Below the pieces are notes generated by a model. That model ran no database searches. It was not told the DNA's origin and was given only the letters and a program-made list of their open reading frames with translations. 25,905 bases of DNA from positions 1-25,905 of IMG/VR virus record IMGVR_UViG_3300027911_000061; one strand, given 5' to 3'. A program made the translations under genes and the position numbers. Source of the stretch: a virus. Shown piece by piece: positions 7,272 through 15,900 of this stretch. How positions within the stretch are numbered: position 1 is the first letter of the stretch; each line of letters begins with the position of its first letter.

Positions 7272-7564
7272 TGGCACGCACTTCTACCACTGGTGTTTCG
7301 TATTTTTACAGCCCTCGCGGTGGTCTTGCCATTCGCGGGCCGATTGACAATAACCGCCTGAACGGTCGTATTTCCAACCCGCCCCGGTTTGGTATGTTGG
7401 GTGGTCTGGATGTTCCTTCGGACAAGGGTTTCAAGGAAAATATGTTCCGCATTGCCATGCCGGGTGCTACGGGCGACCAGCCTATCAAACAGGGCAATGT
7501 TGGCGAAAGAATCACTACGACCAAGCGTCGCAGTTCCAAAGACGTTGACACGAATTGGAAGTAA
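7271..7564 (+). CDS. Hypothetical small basic phage protein
   Basis: 97 residues starting at ATG 7271, with a one-base TAATG overlap with the upstream stop. The sequence is basic and rich in Arg, Gly and Pro (YFYSPRGGLAIRG, NPPRFGMLGGLDVP, ERITTTKRRSSKDV), with few hydrophobic runs and no membrane segment. It lies directly before the probable scaffold and ends three bases before it, so it belongs to the head assembly operon. Function is unknown. A DNA- or capsid-interacting role would fit the charge but is inference. Confidence 0.55.
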   Translation: MARTSTTGVSYFYSPRGGLAIRGPIDNNRLNGRISNPPRFGMLGGLDVPSDKGFKENMFRIAMPGATGDQPIKQGNVGERITTTKRRSSKDVDTNWK

Positions 7565-7567
7565 GAA

Positions 7568-8110
7568 ATGTCTGACTCTCTTGAAGGCATGAGTACCGAC
7601 CAGATTGAGACCCTTGCGCGTCTTGCAAAGACTTTGGGCGAAAAGCCTGAAACGCGCAAAGAGTGGCAAAAGCTGGTAAAGCGTGCTGTTCCTACTGCGC
7701 ATTTTGTTGAGTTGGAAGTAGACGAAAAGGTTGATGCTCGTCTTGCGCAGATTCAGGAAGAAAACGAGAAGTTCCGTGCGGAACTGGCTCAACGGGATCA
7801 ACGTGACCAGCGCAACCGTCTGCGCAACAAGCTGGAAAAAGAAGGTCTTATTGCTGGTGACGAAGATTTTGAAAAGGTCGAAGAAATCATGGTTAAGCAT
7901 GGAGTTGCGGACCATGAGTTTGCGGCCAAGCATTTGGCAAACGAGCGTCGCCTTGCCGAGCCGGTTGCCGAAGTTCCGGGTCGCGGCGGGCCGATGTATA
8001 TGCCGCAGGAAGCCAAGCAGTTTTTTAAGAATCCCACGCAAACTTCGCGTCGGCTTGCTCACCTAGCCGTTGATGACATTATCAAGGCGCGTCGTTCGCC
8101 GGGACGGTAA
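7568..8110 (+). CDS. Probable capsid scaffolding protein
   Basis: 180 residues, starting at ATG 7568 with GGAAG at 7557-7561. Scaffolds direct coat assembly into the procapsid and then leave. The support is its position between portal and major capsid genes and a composition typical of scaffolds: highly charged, almost entirely helical, with a likely coiled coil from about residue 50 to 95 (DEKVDARLAQIQEENEKFRAEL and following RDQRDQRNRLRNKLEKE). A more compact C-terminal segment ends in a basic helix (DDIIKARRSPGR) that resembles coat-binding tails of podovirus scaffolds. There is no protease motif. Sequence-family membership was not checked. Confidence 0.65.
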   Translation: MSDSLEGMSTDQIETLARLAKTLGEKPETRKEWQKLVKRAVPTAHFVELEVDEKVDARLAQIQEENEKFRAELAQRDQRDQRNRLRNKLEKEGLIAGDEDFEKVEEIMVKHGVADHEFAAKHLANERRLAEPVAEVPGRGGPMYMPQEAKQFFKNPTQTSRRLAHLAVDDIIKARRSPGR

Positions 8111-8112
8111 AC

Positions 8113-8277
8113 ATGACTCTGCAACAGATTCTTGAAGCAAAACTTCAAACTGCAAAGGATGAAGTTGCAAAGCTTGAGGCTGATTTTGCCCTGCTGAGTT
8201 CTTCCGGTTGGTGGACTCAGGAAGAAGAAATGCTTAAATCGTGGTTGTCTGCTGCTGCAAAGCACATTGGACTGTAA
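8113..8277 (+). CDS. Small helical protein (54 aa) between scaffold and capsid genes
   Basis: ATG 8113 lies two bases after the scaffold stop and encodes 54 residues (MTLQQILEAKLQTAKDEVAK...), ending at TAA 8275-8277. The first half is an ideal amphipathic or coiled-coil helix; the second holds SSGWWTQEEEM and ends KHIGL. It fills most of the 215-base space between the scaffold and capsid genes in the same tight spacing as its neighbours, and its codon use is like theirs. It may be a scaffold accessory or head completion peptide. No family is recognised. The upstream site GGGACGG is a modest ribosome binding site. Confidence 0.55.
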   Translation: MTLQQILEAKLQTAKDEVAKLEADFALLSSSGWWTQEEEMLKSWLSAAAKHIGL

Positions 8278-8325
8278 TGACTAACCTTGCCCGTAGCGGC
8301 ATGTTTTTAGGATAGGAGATAAATC
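8278..8325 (+). promoter_or_regulatory. Capsid gene leader with strong ribosome binding site
   Basis: AGGAG at 8314-8318 lies seven bases before the capsid ATG, the clearest ribosome binding site of the head block. Upstream, TGCC and GGCA (8288-8301) could form a 4-bp hairpin followed by TTTTT at 8304-8308. This is a weak terminator-like or RNA-processing element. A poor promoter match (TTGCCC at 8287, TAGGAT at 8308, 15-base spacer) is also present. Confidence 0.35.
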
Positions 8326-9366
8326 ATGCCGGTTTTTGGAAGTGGCGTTGTTCCGAGTGGTTCATACGGTGGCGCAAACCTTGGTGGCGAACTGAACGCG
8401 GTTACTCGCCGTGCTTTTGTTCCCAAGATGGTTGTGCAGATTTATAACAGCACTCCGTTTGCGGCTTCGCTGCTTTCCACGGCTCAAACGGCCACGGGCG
8501 GTGTTTCTTCCGTGTCGGTTCCGGTTCAAGGTCAGGCGTTTGTTAATACGCAGGCTTCGGACTACACCGGTACGTTCTCGCAGCCTGCCGTTCAGCAGGG
8601 CGCGTTCCTTGCTGAGTTCAACCTGAAAGTTCTGATTACGCCGATTCCGTTCCTTGGTATGGAAGGTCTGGTACAGCTTGACCACGCGGTTATCCCGCTG
8701 ATTGAAGCGCGGATGAACGATGCCACGAACAGCATGATTCTGTTCCTGACGAATAACCTGTACTCCAACTACAGCAACTTGAACCAGATTATCGGTCTGC
8801 CGGGTGCTGTTGATGACGGTACCAACCTTGCGACCTACGGCAACATTTCGCGGTCTTCCACGAACACCTGGTTCCAATCGAAGGTGTATTACAACGCTTC
8901 GGCTCCTGTAAACCCGACGCGCCAGAACGTGCTGCAATGGATTGCTGGTACGGTCAAGAACTGCGGAGAAGTTCCGACTTATGGTCTATGTGGTCCGGGT
9001 ACTTGGACGTTGCTGGCTCAGGATTTCGTTGGACAGGAAACGTATGTGGTCACGCCGGATTCGGCGTTTTCTGACGAAGGCAACGAAGGCGACGGCATCA
9101 AGGCCGCTTTCCGGGCGCTGATGATTGGTGGCGTGCCGATTTACATGGACCCGTATGCGCCGGAAGGTACGTTGTGGCTTCCGAATACGAATTACATGAA
9201 CCTGTATGTGCATGAGCAAGCAAGTTTTGCTTTTACCGGGTTTGAAAGTCTGCTCCCGAACTGGCAACTTGGCTTTGTTGGTGCGGTGGTAACGGCGGCG
9301 GAGCTTGTAAATGCCAAGCCCAAGGCTAGTACCGCTGTCAAGAATCTGAACTACCTGACGATCTAA
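8326..9366 (+). CDS. Major capsid protein (HK97-fold expected)
   Basis: 346 residues from ATG 8326, preceded by AGGAG. It lies after scaffold-like genes and before decoration and connector genes, the standard slot for the major capsid protein. The N-terminal third contains FVPKMVVQIYNSTPFAASLL and SVPVQGQAFVNTQASDYTG, resembling the N-arm and E-loop of coat proteins. LIEARMNDATNSMILFLTNNL resembles the long spine helix. The second half has GLCGPGTWTLLAQDF, GIKAAFRALMIGGVPIYMDP and VHEQASFAFTGFESLLPN, in the P-domain/A-domain style of podovirus coats. No protease cleavage motif is visible. The ribosome binding site and relatively high GC fit high expression. Confidence 0.82.
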   Translation: MPVFGSGVVPSGSYGGANLGGELNAVTRRAFVPKMVVQIYNSTPFAASLLSTAQTATGGVSSVSVPVQGQAFVNTQASDYTGTFSQPAVQQGAFLAEFNLKVLITPIPFLGMEGLVQLDHAVIPLIEARMNDATNSMILFLTNNLYSNYSNLNQIIGLPGAVDDGTNLATYGNISRSSTNTWFQSKVYYNASAPVNPTRQNVLQWIAGTVKNCGEVPTYGLCGPGTWTLLAQDFVGQETYVVTPDSAFSDEGNEGDGIKAAFRALMIGGVPIYMDPYAPEGTLWLPNTNYMNLYVHEQASFAFTGFESLLPNWQLGFVGAVVTAAELVNAKPKASTAVKNLNYLTI

Positions 9367-9378
9367 GCGGAGAAAAAC

Positions 9379-10566
9379 ATGGGCATTAATCAACTTGGTG
9401 GTATTGCACGGGCGGGTTCTCAGGCTTGGCAGAACAGCCAGCAATACACCCTGCCTGCCGCTGCGTCTTGGCTGATTCCTTCGGGCAACTGGTACATCAC
9501 GCTTGGACCGTACAGCGCGATCCAGTATTACGACGCACTGTCTAACCTCTGGCGCGCTTACCAAACCGGCCCCAACTCGGACCCGGTTCCGGTTTCGTCT
9601 GACGGTCAAAACTACCGCGTAAAGAACTGTACCGGCACGATTCTGGCGGCTGTTATTACTGGCGCTGGTTCGGGCATGAACAACGGCGTGTATCAGCTTT
9701 CTTCGCAATCCGGCGTCACTTCCACGCTTCCTGGTGGCACGACTCCCTTGACAGCGTTTACTGAGGCTGGTGGCGGTTCTCCGACTCGTCGCGCAACGTG
9801 GAACATGGTTGTTGGTGGTGCGGTTTCGACCACGCTGACGATCACTGCTGCGGGTAACAGCTACGGCTTTACCGGCGTTACGTCTTACACGAACTTCCCG
9901 ACTCTTTACGCTTCGGACCCTCCGAGTGGTGGTGTTCGCGCCACGGCAATCGTGACTTCAATGAGCGCGGTTGGTGGCATTACGGGCGTGACGGTGACGA
10001 ATCAGGGAGCGGGTTATACGACTGCTCCGACTTGGACGGTAATCCCGGCCCAAGGTGATACGGCGGGTAACGGTGCAATCCTGACCTCTACCCTGGTGGG
10101 TACGGGTACCATTACCGCGCTGTATTGCACGGAAAACGGCGCTGGTTATTCGGCCATTCCGACGCTGACCATGACGGGTGGTGGTTCGCCTACCGCGATT
10201 GTTGTGGGTTGCCTGTCTGTTACGGCAATTGCTGCTCCTACGGTTACGGGTATGTCGCCTACGAGCGGTGTATATCCTTGCGCGATTGGCGCGGGTTATA
10301 CGGCTGCTACGCCGATTTACACCAATCCGTCTATCAGCACGGGTCTTATGACCCCGCAGGCCGGTTTGATCCTTGCCAACGTGACGGGTGCTACTGCCAT
10401 GACGTTTGGTAACGGCATTACTGCTACCAATACGTTCCCGGTTTATGGTGGCTTGCATCAGCAAGTTCCCACGGTTGCTGCGTCGTTTGGTCTGTATACG
10501 GCTTACACGCCGGGTGCGATCACTCTGGGCGGCAATACGGACACGTTCTGGGCTGTAGCGGCGTGA
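9379..10566 (+). CDS. Capsid decoration or head-fibre protein with GAGY repeats
   Basis: 395 residues; ATG 9379 follows GGAG at 9369-9372. The N-terminal 90 residues (YTLPAAASWLIPSGNWYITLGPYSAIQYYD) form a conserved-looking domain that probably docks on the capsid. After that come beta repeats of the type V-T-x-x-GAGY-x-x-x-P-T, at residues 210-213, 254-257 and 304-307, each followed by a strand and a Gly-rich turn. Such repeats are common in phage decoration proteins and fibres. Placed directly after the capsid gene and probably made in high amounts, it most likely stabilises or decorates the head surface (inference). Its TGA overlaps the GTG of the next gene. Confidence 0.65.
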   Translation: MGINQLGGIARAGSQAWQNSQQYTLPAAASWLIPSGNWYITLGPYSAIQYYDALSNLWRAYQTGPNSDPVPVSSDGQNYRVKNCTGTILAAVITGAGSGMNNGVYQLSSQSGVTSTLPGGTTPLTAFTEAGGGSPTRRATWNMVVGGAVSTTLTITAAGNSYGFTGVTSYTNFPTLYASDPPSGGVRATAIVTSMSAVGGITGVTVTNQGAGYTTAPTWTVIPAQGDTAGNGAILTSTLVGTGTITALYCTENGAGYSAIPTLTMTGGGSPTAIVVGCLSVTAIAAPTVTGMSPTSGVYPCAIGAGYTAATPIYTNPSISTGLMTPQAGLILANVTGATAMTFGNGITATNTFPVYGGLHQQVPTVAASFGLYTAYTPGAITLGGNTDTFWAVAA

Positions 10567-10925
10567 TAAAAGTCACTAACGCATCGGGTTCCGATCATCA
10601 GGATCGGTACAACGGGGTTGATTACAAATTTCCTTATGGGGAATCGGTAATCATCCCTGATGATGCTGCCATTCATATGTTTGGTATGGGCCAACAAGAC
10701 AAGTTGCGTCAGATTACGCGGCTTGGTTGGGCACCTACTGGCATGGAAATGGACGGGGCTTTGAAGCGTTTGGATTCTTTTATGCTGGAGCCGTATGATG
10801 ATGAAGAAGATGAAGAACAGGATGTCGCTGTTCACATTTCACGGCCCACGGAGATACCAAGTACGCAAGAAGGATTGAACGGGGCAAAGAGCCGCACAAA
10901 AACTGCTTTTCGCAATGCAGGATAA
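10563..10925 (+). CDS. Small phage head or neck protein with acidic patch
   Basis: Translation probably starts at GTG 10563 in a GTGA overlap with the decoration gene, giving 120 residues. The core (VDYKFPYGESVIIPDDAAIHMFG and then RLGWAPTGMEMDGALKRLDSF) is a pattern I associate with small proteins encoded between capsid/decoration and adaptor genes in podoviruses. Residues 78-84 form an acidic run DDEEDEE. The C-terminus is basic and probably disordered. It could be a head-completion or DNA-retaining protein; that is inference from order. No membrane span or signal peptide is present. Confidence 0.58.
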   Translation: MIKVTNASGSDHQDRYNGVDYKFPYGESVIIPDDAAIHMFGMGQQDKLRQITRLGWAPTGMEMDGALKRLDSFMLEPYDDEEDEEQDVAVHISRPTEIPSTQEGLNGAKSRTKTAFRNAG

Positions 10926-10928
10926 TGT

Positions 10929-11573
10929 GTGGCTTTTACTGGAAACACTGTTGCGACCTACATAACGGCCACGCAAAGGCTTTTGCATGACGTTACGGCG
11001 CAGTATTGGTCTACCCAAGAATTAACGGATTACATCAACGATGCCCGGTTTCGCGTAGTTCGTGATTCCGGGTGTCTGCGAACTTTGCAAACCGTCACGC
11101 TGGTTCAGGGGCAGGAAGTCTACCCTATAGCAACCACGCTTCCAAACGCGCAACCTGCGTTTGACATTTTGAACATCAATATCATTTGGGGCAACAGCCG
11201 TATTCCTTTGCTGTATCGCCCTTGGACAGCGTACAACCAGGAATTGCGGTATTGGCAGCAGTATCAGGGCAGGCCATGCGCTTTTTCGATTTACGGACAA
11301 TTAAGCGTATATCTAGGGCCTTCGCCGGATCAAAATTATGTGAGCGAGTGGGATACGATCATTTCGCCGTATGTGTTTGTCAGCCCTACGGACCCAACGA
11401 TTGATGCTATTCCTTTGCCGTATCAGACTCCGGTTCCGTATTACGCTGCTTATACTGCAAAACAAAAGATGCAGCAGTGGGATGAGGCTCGATGGTTTGA
11501 GCGTATGTACAAGTCTCAGATTAATTCAGCCATAAACTCCGCGTATACACGGAGATTGCAGCGTGCCGTATAA
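10929..11573 (+). CDS. Head-tail adaptor protein
   Basis: 214 residues from GTG 10929, with AGGA just upstream at 10919-10922. Adaptors form a ring under the portal and join it to the nozzle. Support: the N-terminal helical segment TVATYITATQRLLHDVTAQYWSTQELTDYINDARFRVVRDSG, typical of podovirus adaptors of the phage SU10 type; a beta insertion (TLQTVTLVQGQEVYPI and RPCAFSIYGQLSVYLGP); and a C-terminal helical segment (YYAAYTAKQKMQQWDEARWFERMYKSQINSA) ending in basic residues. Length and position directly before the nozzle gene agree. It overlaps the next gene by 11 bases. A T7 gp11-type tubular protein is the alternative but fits less well. Confidence 0.72.
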   Translation: MAFTGNTVATYITATQRLLHDVTAQYWSTQELTDYINDARFRVVRDSGCLRTLQTVTLVQGQEVYPIATTLPNAQPAFDILNINIIWGNSRIPLLYRPWTAYNQELRYWQQYQGRPCAFSIYGQLSVYLGPSPDQNYVSEWDTIISPYVFVSPTDPTIDAIPLPYQTPVPYYAAYTAKQKMQQWDEARWFERMYKSQINSAINSAYTRRLQRAV

Positions 11574-13386
11574 TGGTCCGTCATTTGCCGCGCCCAAGCA
11601 ACATATGCTCAAGGAGTGGGGCAGCCTTGACACATCTGCAAACCGTCAGGCGATAAAAGAAACAGATTTTGCGTGGCTTGAGAATTGGATTCAAGTTGGC
11701 AATGCAAATCTGCGTTCCATAGACGGTCCTAGTTCCATCCTTGGAACTACCAGTGGTGGGGACACCATCTACGCCATGTTTGATGCAAACATCGGCGGAA
11801 ATGACACAATCATTTGTCTTTGTTCTAATGGCAATGGATACACATTTGCCACTGCCACTAACACGCTGACGCAATTTGCCACTTCCAAGTTTGACCATTC
11901 AAACGGGGCGGTAGCTCAGTGGCAAAACACCACGGCTTTGATAATCGGTCCTACGGGAGGTTATTGGTCATGGAACGGAACAACATTAGTAGACCTGAAC
12001 ACTGCTTTTACGATAACAGGGACGACTACCCTAACGAATCTTTTGACGGTTACGGCTTCTCCTGCGGGTTTTATCCTGACTCCTGGGATGACTTTTACCG
12101 GGGCAGGGATTACCGGAAGCATAACCATCATTTCCTTTGGAACGGGCAATGGTGGTAATGGCACGTTAAACAGCGCAAATGGCACATACAACGTCAGCAC
12201 CACGGCCAACGTTGGGCCTATAACGCTAAACGTAACGCAAACCGCTCCTACTGCTGGAACGGCTATTGCTACTTATGCCGGTAGGGTATGGATAGCCAAT
12301 GGCCGCACGATTTATTATTCTGCGCCCGGTTCCTACACTGACTTTACGGTATCGGATGCTGGTGGAGCGTTGACGGTTTCGGATTCTTCCCTGTACGGAT
12401 CTATTACGGGGATGACGGTATCTAACAATTACCTGTATTTCTTTGGGTTGGATTCCATCAACATTATTGGCGATGTTCGCGTTGGAACGGCCAGTCAGAT
12501 TGTTGGCGGCACTGCTTCCACGGTCACGGTAACGCTATTCACTAATACCAATATCACCTCCAACATTGGTATTCCTTCCCAAGCTGCTCCTAGCGCGGCG
12601 GGTTATCTGCGATCCCTTGTCTTTATGACTAATCGCGGACCTCACATTCTTGCGGGCGCATCCCCGCAAAAGATGGGGCCAAACCTTGATGGGATAGTGC
12701 CGTACATTGATTTTACAAAGCCCGTTGTATGCGGCGTGGCTCAGGTCAATTTTGGGTCCAATAGCCCCGGTCCTGCGGCAAATATCGTGATGTTTGGGTT
12801 TAACTACAAAGACCCATTGCTTGCAATAACCCGGTACATATTTGCCTGTTTTTATGATGGCAAATGGCTTCTTGCCAGCAATTACCTTGCTATCAATCCG
12901 GTAGTAAACCTGACTTATGCGGTTCAGGCTTTTTATACCGGCGTTCCTACAATGTATGGAACGGATGGAACACACATATACCAGTTATTCAACAACGATC
13001 TTAACCAACCCCGTTGCCAGATCAAAACGGCTCTTTGGCATCAGGGCGATCCTACGATTGACAAGCAGGTTATGCGCTTGGGGGTTGAAGCTACCTATCC
13101 GCAGGGCAATGCTTCTTTTAACGTCACTGTAGATACGGAAAACAACTCGACTAACGTAACGCTGTCCAACCAGAACATTGATACTTGGACTACGGCATTG
13201 GGAGTGGTGGCAACCTGGCTAACAGCGGGTGGGCAGGTTTCGGTATGGACCGCTCCTAATTACAGGTCGCTTTACTCGGATGCAAGCAACATCGGGAAAT
13301 ATTACGGATTTACCGTTACGAGTCAGACCAACGATGTTGTTGTTCAGGGCATTTTGTCCGAGTTCATAGAAAGAGCAAGGTGGTAG
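11563..13386 (+). CDS. Tail nozzle protein (beta-propeller type), podovirus tail tip
   Basis: 607 residues from GTG 11563, inside the end of the adaptor gene. Nozzle proteins form the hexameric end of the short tail and plug DNA until ejection. Support: an N-terminal MPYNGPSFAAPKQHMLKEWGSLDTS and FAWLENWIQVGNANLRS segment; repeated aromatic propeller strands (GGYWSWNG, GRVWIANGRTIYYSAPGSYTDF, NNYLYFFGLDSINIIGD, FYDGKWLLAS, THIYQLF); and a C-terminal YYGFTVTSQTNDVVVQG strand. Residues about 152-226 look like an inserted small beta domain (FTGAGITGSITIISFGTG then GTYNVS). P22 gp10 and SU10 nozzle are comparable by order and style, not by a checked alignment. The stop is one base before the first fibre gene. 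Confidence 0.75.
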   Translation: MPYNGPSFAAPKQHMLKEWGSLDTSANRQAIKETDFAWLENWIQVGNANLRSIDGPSSILGTTSGGDTIYAMFDANIGGNDTIICLCSNGNGYTFATATNTLTQFATSKFDHSNGAVAQWQNTTALIIGPTGGYWSWNGTTLVDLNTAFTITGTTTLTNLLTVTASPAGFILTPGMTFTGAGITGSITIISFGTGNGGNGTLNSANGTYNVSTTANVGPITLNVTQTAPTAGTAIATYAGRVWIANGRTIYYSAPGSYTDFTVSDAGGALTVSDSSLYGSITGMTVSNNYLYFFGLDSINIIGDVRVGTASQIVGGTASTVTVTLFTNTNITSNIGIPSQAAPSAAGYLRSLVFMTNRGPHILAGASPQKMGPNLDGIVPYIDFTKPVVCGVAQVNFGSNSPGPAANIVMFGFNYKDPLLAITRYIFACFYDGKWLLASNYLAINPVVNLTYAVQAFYTGVPTMYGTDGTHIYQLFNNDLNQPRCQIKTALWHQGDPTIDKQVMRLGVEATYPQGNASFNVTVDTENNSTNVTLSNQNIDTWTTALGVVATWLTAGGQVSVWTAPNYRSLYSDASNIGKYYGFTVTSQTNDVVVQGILSEFIERARW

Positions 13387-13387
13387 C

Positions 13388-14479
13388 GTGGCAAAACCAG
13401 TAACAGGATTGAGCGTTTTTGAGAATAACAACAGCAATTCTCTGGTGAACCTTGACGGGAATTTCACCACGATTGCCAATGCTCTCAATGACCCTGCCAG
13501 TTATACCAACTTTGGCACGGATACGGGGACTATAAACAACGTAGCGGTGACTATTGCCAATCTGAACATGATTGGATATGTCAACGGACAGATATTTCAA
13601 ATCCTGATTGCCAACACCAATACTGGCGTTCCAACGCTAAACATTAACGCGCTTGGCACAAAGACTATATTCCATCAGGACGGAACCAGCATGATTGCTG
13701 GTGATTTGGTAGCCAACAACGTTTATACGTTTGTCTACAACTCCACGCTTGCATCTGCTGCCGGTGGATTTAATCAGGTAGGCGCTCCAAGTGCTTCTGT
13801 TGGAAGCGCATCCAACGTGGCGACTAATTCTTCGTCTGCCAATAGCACTTTCTACCCAACGTTTGTAGCAGCTACCAGCGGCAATAACCCGATTACTACC
13901 AATTCGGGATTGACCTACAACCCTAGCACGGGCTTGCTAACGGTTACTTCGGTTTCTGGGACTTCGGGTGGTTTGTCGGGTACAAGTCCTGCTCTTGGGA
14001 CAAATTGGAAAATTGATAGCAACAATCAATTGACCAACAACGGCAATACGATGTATATGGCGGCAATCTATGCTTCCGGTTCTATGGTTGCTGGTGCGCC
14101 TGGAACTCCCATAACCTACAACACAATTATTTCCCAAGTTGGATCAAACTTTAGCCTAAGCGCGGGAGCCATTGTTATTGCTGCTGCGGGGCAATATGAA
14201 GTGTCTGCGTCTTTTGGTGTGGGTGACGCACTGGTAAATCTTGGCGCAGTGTTTTACTTTGGCGGCACGGCAAGCTCCATCATTGGGCCTAATTCCACAA
14301 CCAATGGATCGTATGTATTCCTTGCGGGTGCAAACGGTGCCAATAGCGGATATGTGACTCTTAGCGGGTTTGTCGTTACTACCGCAACCAATCAAAACGT
14401 TACTGTGCTTTCAAGCGTTGCGTTTTCTTCAATGAACGTGCAACAGTACGCGCAATTCAAGATCAGGAGAATTGGGTAA
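13388..14479 (+). CDS. Tail fibre protein 1 with C1q/TNF-like C-terminal domain
   Basis: 363 residues from GTG 13388, with AAGGTGG at 13377-13383. Residues 1-133 (MAKPVTGLSVFENNNSNSL..., DGNFTTIANALNDPASYTNF..., TLNINALGTKTI..., FVYNSTL) form the virion-attachment module shared with the next two fibres. Residues 145-200 hold a linker seen in many phage fibres (STFYPTFVAATSGNNPIT, LTYNPSTGLLTV). Residues 240-363 look like a C1q/TNF-like jelly roll (FSLSAGAIVIAAAGQYEVSA and a terminal QFKIRRIG), a common receptor-binding head. It probably binds the host surface as a trimer. It overlaps fibre 2 by one base. Confidence 0.72.
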   Translation: MAKPVTGLSVFENNNSNSLVNLDGNFTTIANALNDPASYTNFGTDTGTINNVAVTIANLNMIGYVNGQIFQILIANTNTGVPTLNINALGTKTIFHQDGTSMIAGDLVANNVYTFVYNSTLASAAGGFNQVGAPSASVGSASNVATNSSSANSTFYPTFVAATSGNNPITTNSGLTYNPSTGLLTVTSVSGTSGGLSGTSPALGTNWKIDSNNQLTNNGNTMYMAAIYASGSMVAGAPGTPITYNTIISQVGSNFSLSAGAIVIAAAGQYEVSASFGVGDALVNLGAVFYFGGTASSIIGPNSTTNGSYVFLAGANGANSGYVTLSGFVVTTATNQNVTVLSSVAFSSMNVQQYAQFKIRRIG

Positions 14480-15900
14480 TGCCCAAAATCACGGGCCTCA
14501 CTCAGTTTGAGAATAATGTCTCAAACAACCTGCTTTATCTTGACCAAAATTTCACGATTTTGGCCAATGCGCTAAATGCTCCCGAAAATTACACAAATTT
14601 CCTGATTGATTCCGGCCCGCCTAATTTCATTACGGCAACCAACCCGCTATTCACGCTTGCTGCCTACGCTGATGGACAGATATTTGCGGTAAGGGTGACA
14701 AGCTCGATAACTTCCACTTCTCCAACGCTCAACATCAACGGATTGGGCGCTAAAGTTATCTACGATATGTTGGGGCGGTTTGTTAATGTCGGAATGATTA
14801 TTGCGGGTCAGACATACGCATTTATCTACAATTCCACGTTAAATGGCGGTGTAGGCGGGTTTAATCTTTATTCGCCGGATCATTACCCGTTTTACGGTGG
14901 ATCAATTGCCGCTAACGCTGAAACAGCGGAAGTTGTTGTTGCGCCAAGTGCAACTCCATTAATAAATGCCGCGTTAAGCAACGTTTTTTATTTGGCGATG
15001 AACCAAAATGTTACCTCGTCAACCATAACAAATTCGTCAATTGGTCAAACAATCAGTGTTTTTATATCTCAAGATTCTACGGGGTCTAGAACAATAACGT
15101 GGCCTGCAAATTTCAAATGGGCCGGTGGAACGCCTGGTGTTTTGAGTACCATAGCAGGATATACGGATCTTTTAACTGCCACATATAGATCAGACGGGAA
15201 TTGGTACGCTTCGCTGCAAACTGCTTATCAAACTGTTGCAATTAACACATTGTTGTTAATGCATTTTGATGGAACAAACGGATCTACTTCTTTTGTTGAT
15301 GTTTTTGGTGGGTTTACTTCAACAAACATTAATGGAGTCAGCATCAGTACGGCCCAATACGAATTTGGTGGAGCTTCCATATATGTTCCTGCTGCTGGTA
15401 ATTCTTTGGTTGGCACAATTTCAGCAAACGGCGTAAACATTGGGTCTGGAGATTTTACTGTTGAATTTTGGGCTTATCCAATAAGTTTTGGAATTGCAAC
15501 AAACTATCCTTATGTTGTTTCAATTACAGATGGCTCCTCAACAATAGGATTGCAGTATAACAGCGGTGCAGGAACATCTTCTGTTCAAGGGCAAATTTCA
15601 ATTTCGGGCGCTTATACAAACACAACAAATACTGCTCTTACGTTAAACGCATGGAATCCAATAGCATTGGTTAGAAAATCCGGCAATTTTTCTTTTTATC
15701 TAAATGGAAATATTGTTGGATCTTCTGTTTTTGCGCCTGCATCAGTTTTAACTGCATCCCCTGTTTTATTGCAAATTGGTGGATTTAATCCAAGTGGAGC
15801 GGCTTTTACAGGATATGTAGACGAATTAAGAATTAGCAGTATTGCAAGATACACAACAAATTACACCCCAACCGGACCATTTCCAAACAGCCGTGGCTAA
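14479..15900 (+). CDS. Tail fibre protein 2 with fused LamG/concanavalin-like lectin domain
   Basis: 473 residues. Residues 1-132 are the same attachment module as in fibres 1 and 3 (MPKITGLTQFENN, LDQNFTILANALNAPENYTNF, LNINGLGAKVIYD, FIYNSTLNGGVGGFNLY). Residues 140-247 match the second module of fibre 3 (NAALSNVFYLAM, ISQDSTGSRTITWPANFKWAGG). Residues 257-473 are a LamG-like jelly roll: LLLMHFDGTNGSTSFVD, GDFTVEFWAYP, WNPIALVRKSGNFSFYLNG, GYVDELRISSIARYTTNY. This module probably binds host glycans (inference from the lectin fold). Its DNA (15247-15897) is AT-rich, about 30% GC in sampled lines, and looks acquired. The stop overlaps the start of fibre 3 by eight bases. Confidence 0.75.
   Translation: MPKITGLTQFENNVSNNLLYLDQNFTILANALNAPENYTNFLIDSGPPNFITATNPLFTLAAYADGQIFAVRVTSSITSTSPTLNINGLGAKVIYDMLGRFVNVGMIIAGQTYAFIYNSTLNGGVGGFNLYSPDHYPFYGGSIAANAETAEVVVAPSATPLINAALSNVFYLAMNQNVTSSTITNSSIGQTISVFISQDSTGSRTITWPANFKWAGGTPGVLSTIAGYTDLLTATYRSDGNWYASLQTAYQTVAINTLLLMHFDGTNGSTSFVDVFGGFTSTNINGVSISTAQYEFGGASIYVPAAGNSLVGTISANGVNIGSGDFTVEFWAYPISFGIATNYPYVVSITDGSSTIGLQYNSGAGTSSVQGQISISGAYTNTTNTALTLNAWNPIALVRKSGNFSFYLNGNIVGSSVFAPASVLTASPVLLQIGGFNPSGAAFTGYVDELRISSIARYTTNYTPTGPFPNSRG

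Noticed and set aside
7232-8062. 276-residue minus-strand open frame across the scaffold gene
   Set aside because: It is antisense to two tightly spaced plus-strand genes with ribosome binding sites, has no family motif, and looks like a shadow of their codon pattern.
8986-9708. 240-residue minus-strand open frame across the capsid and decoration genes
   Set aside because: Arg/Val/His-rich shadow composition, spans two plus-strand genes, no ribosome binding site or recognised domain.
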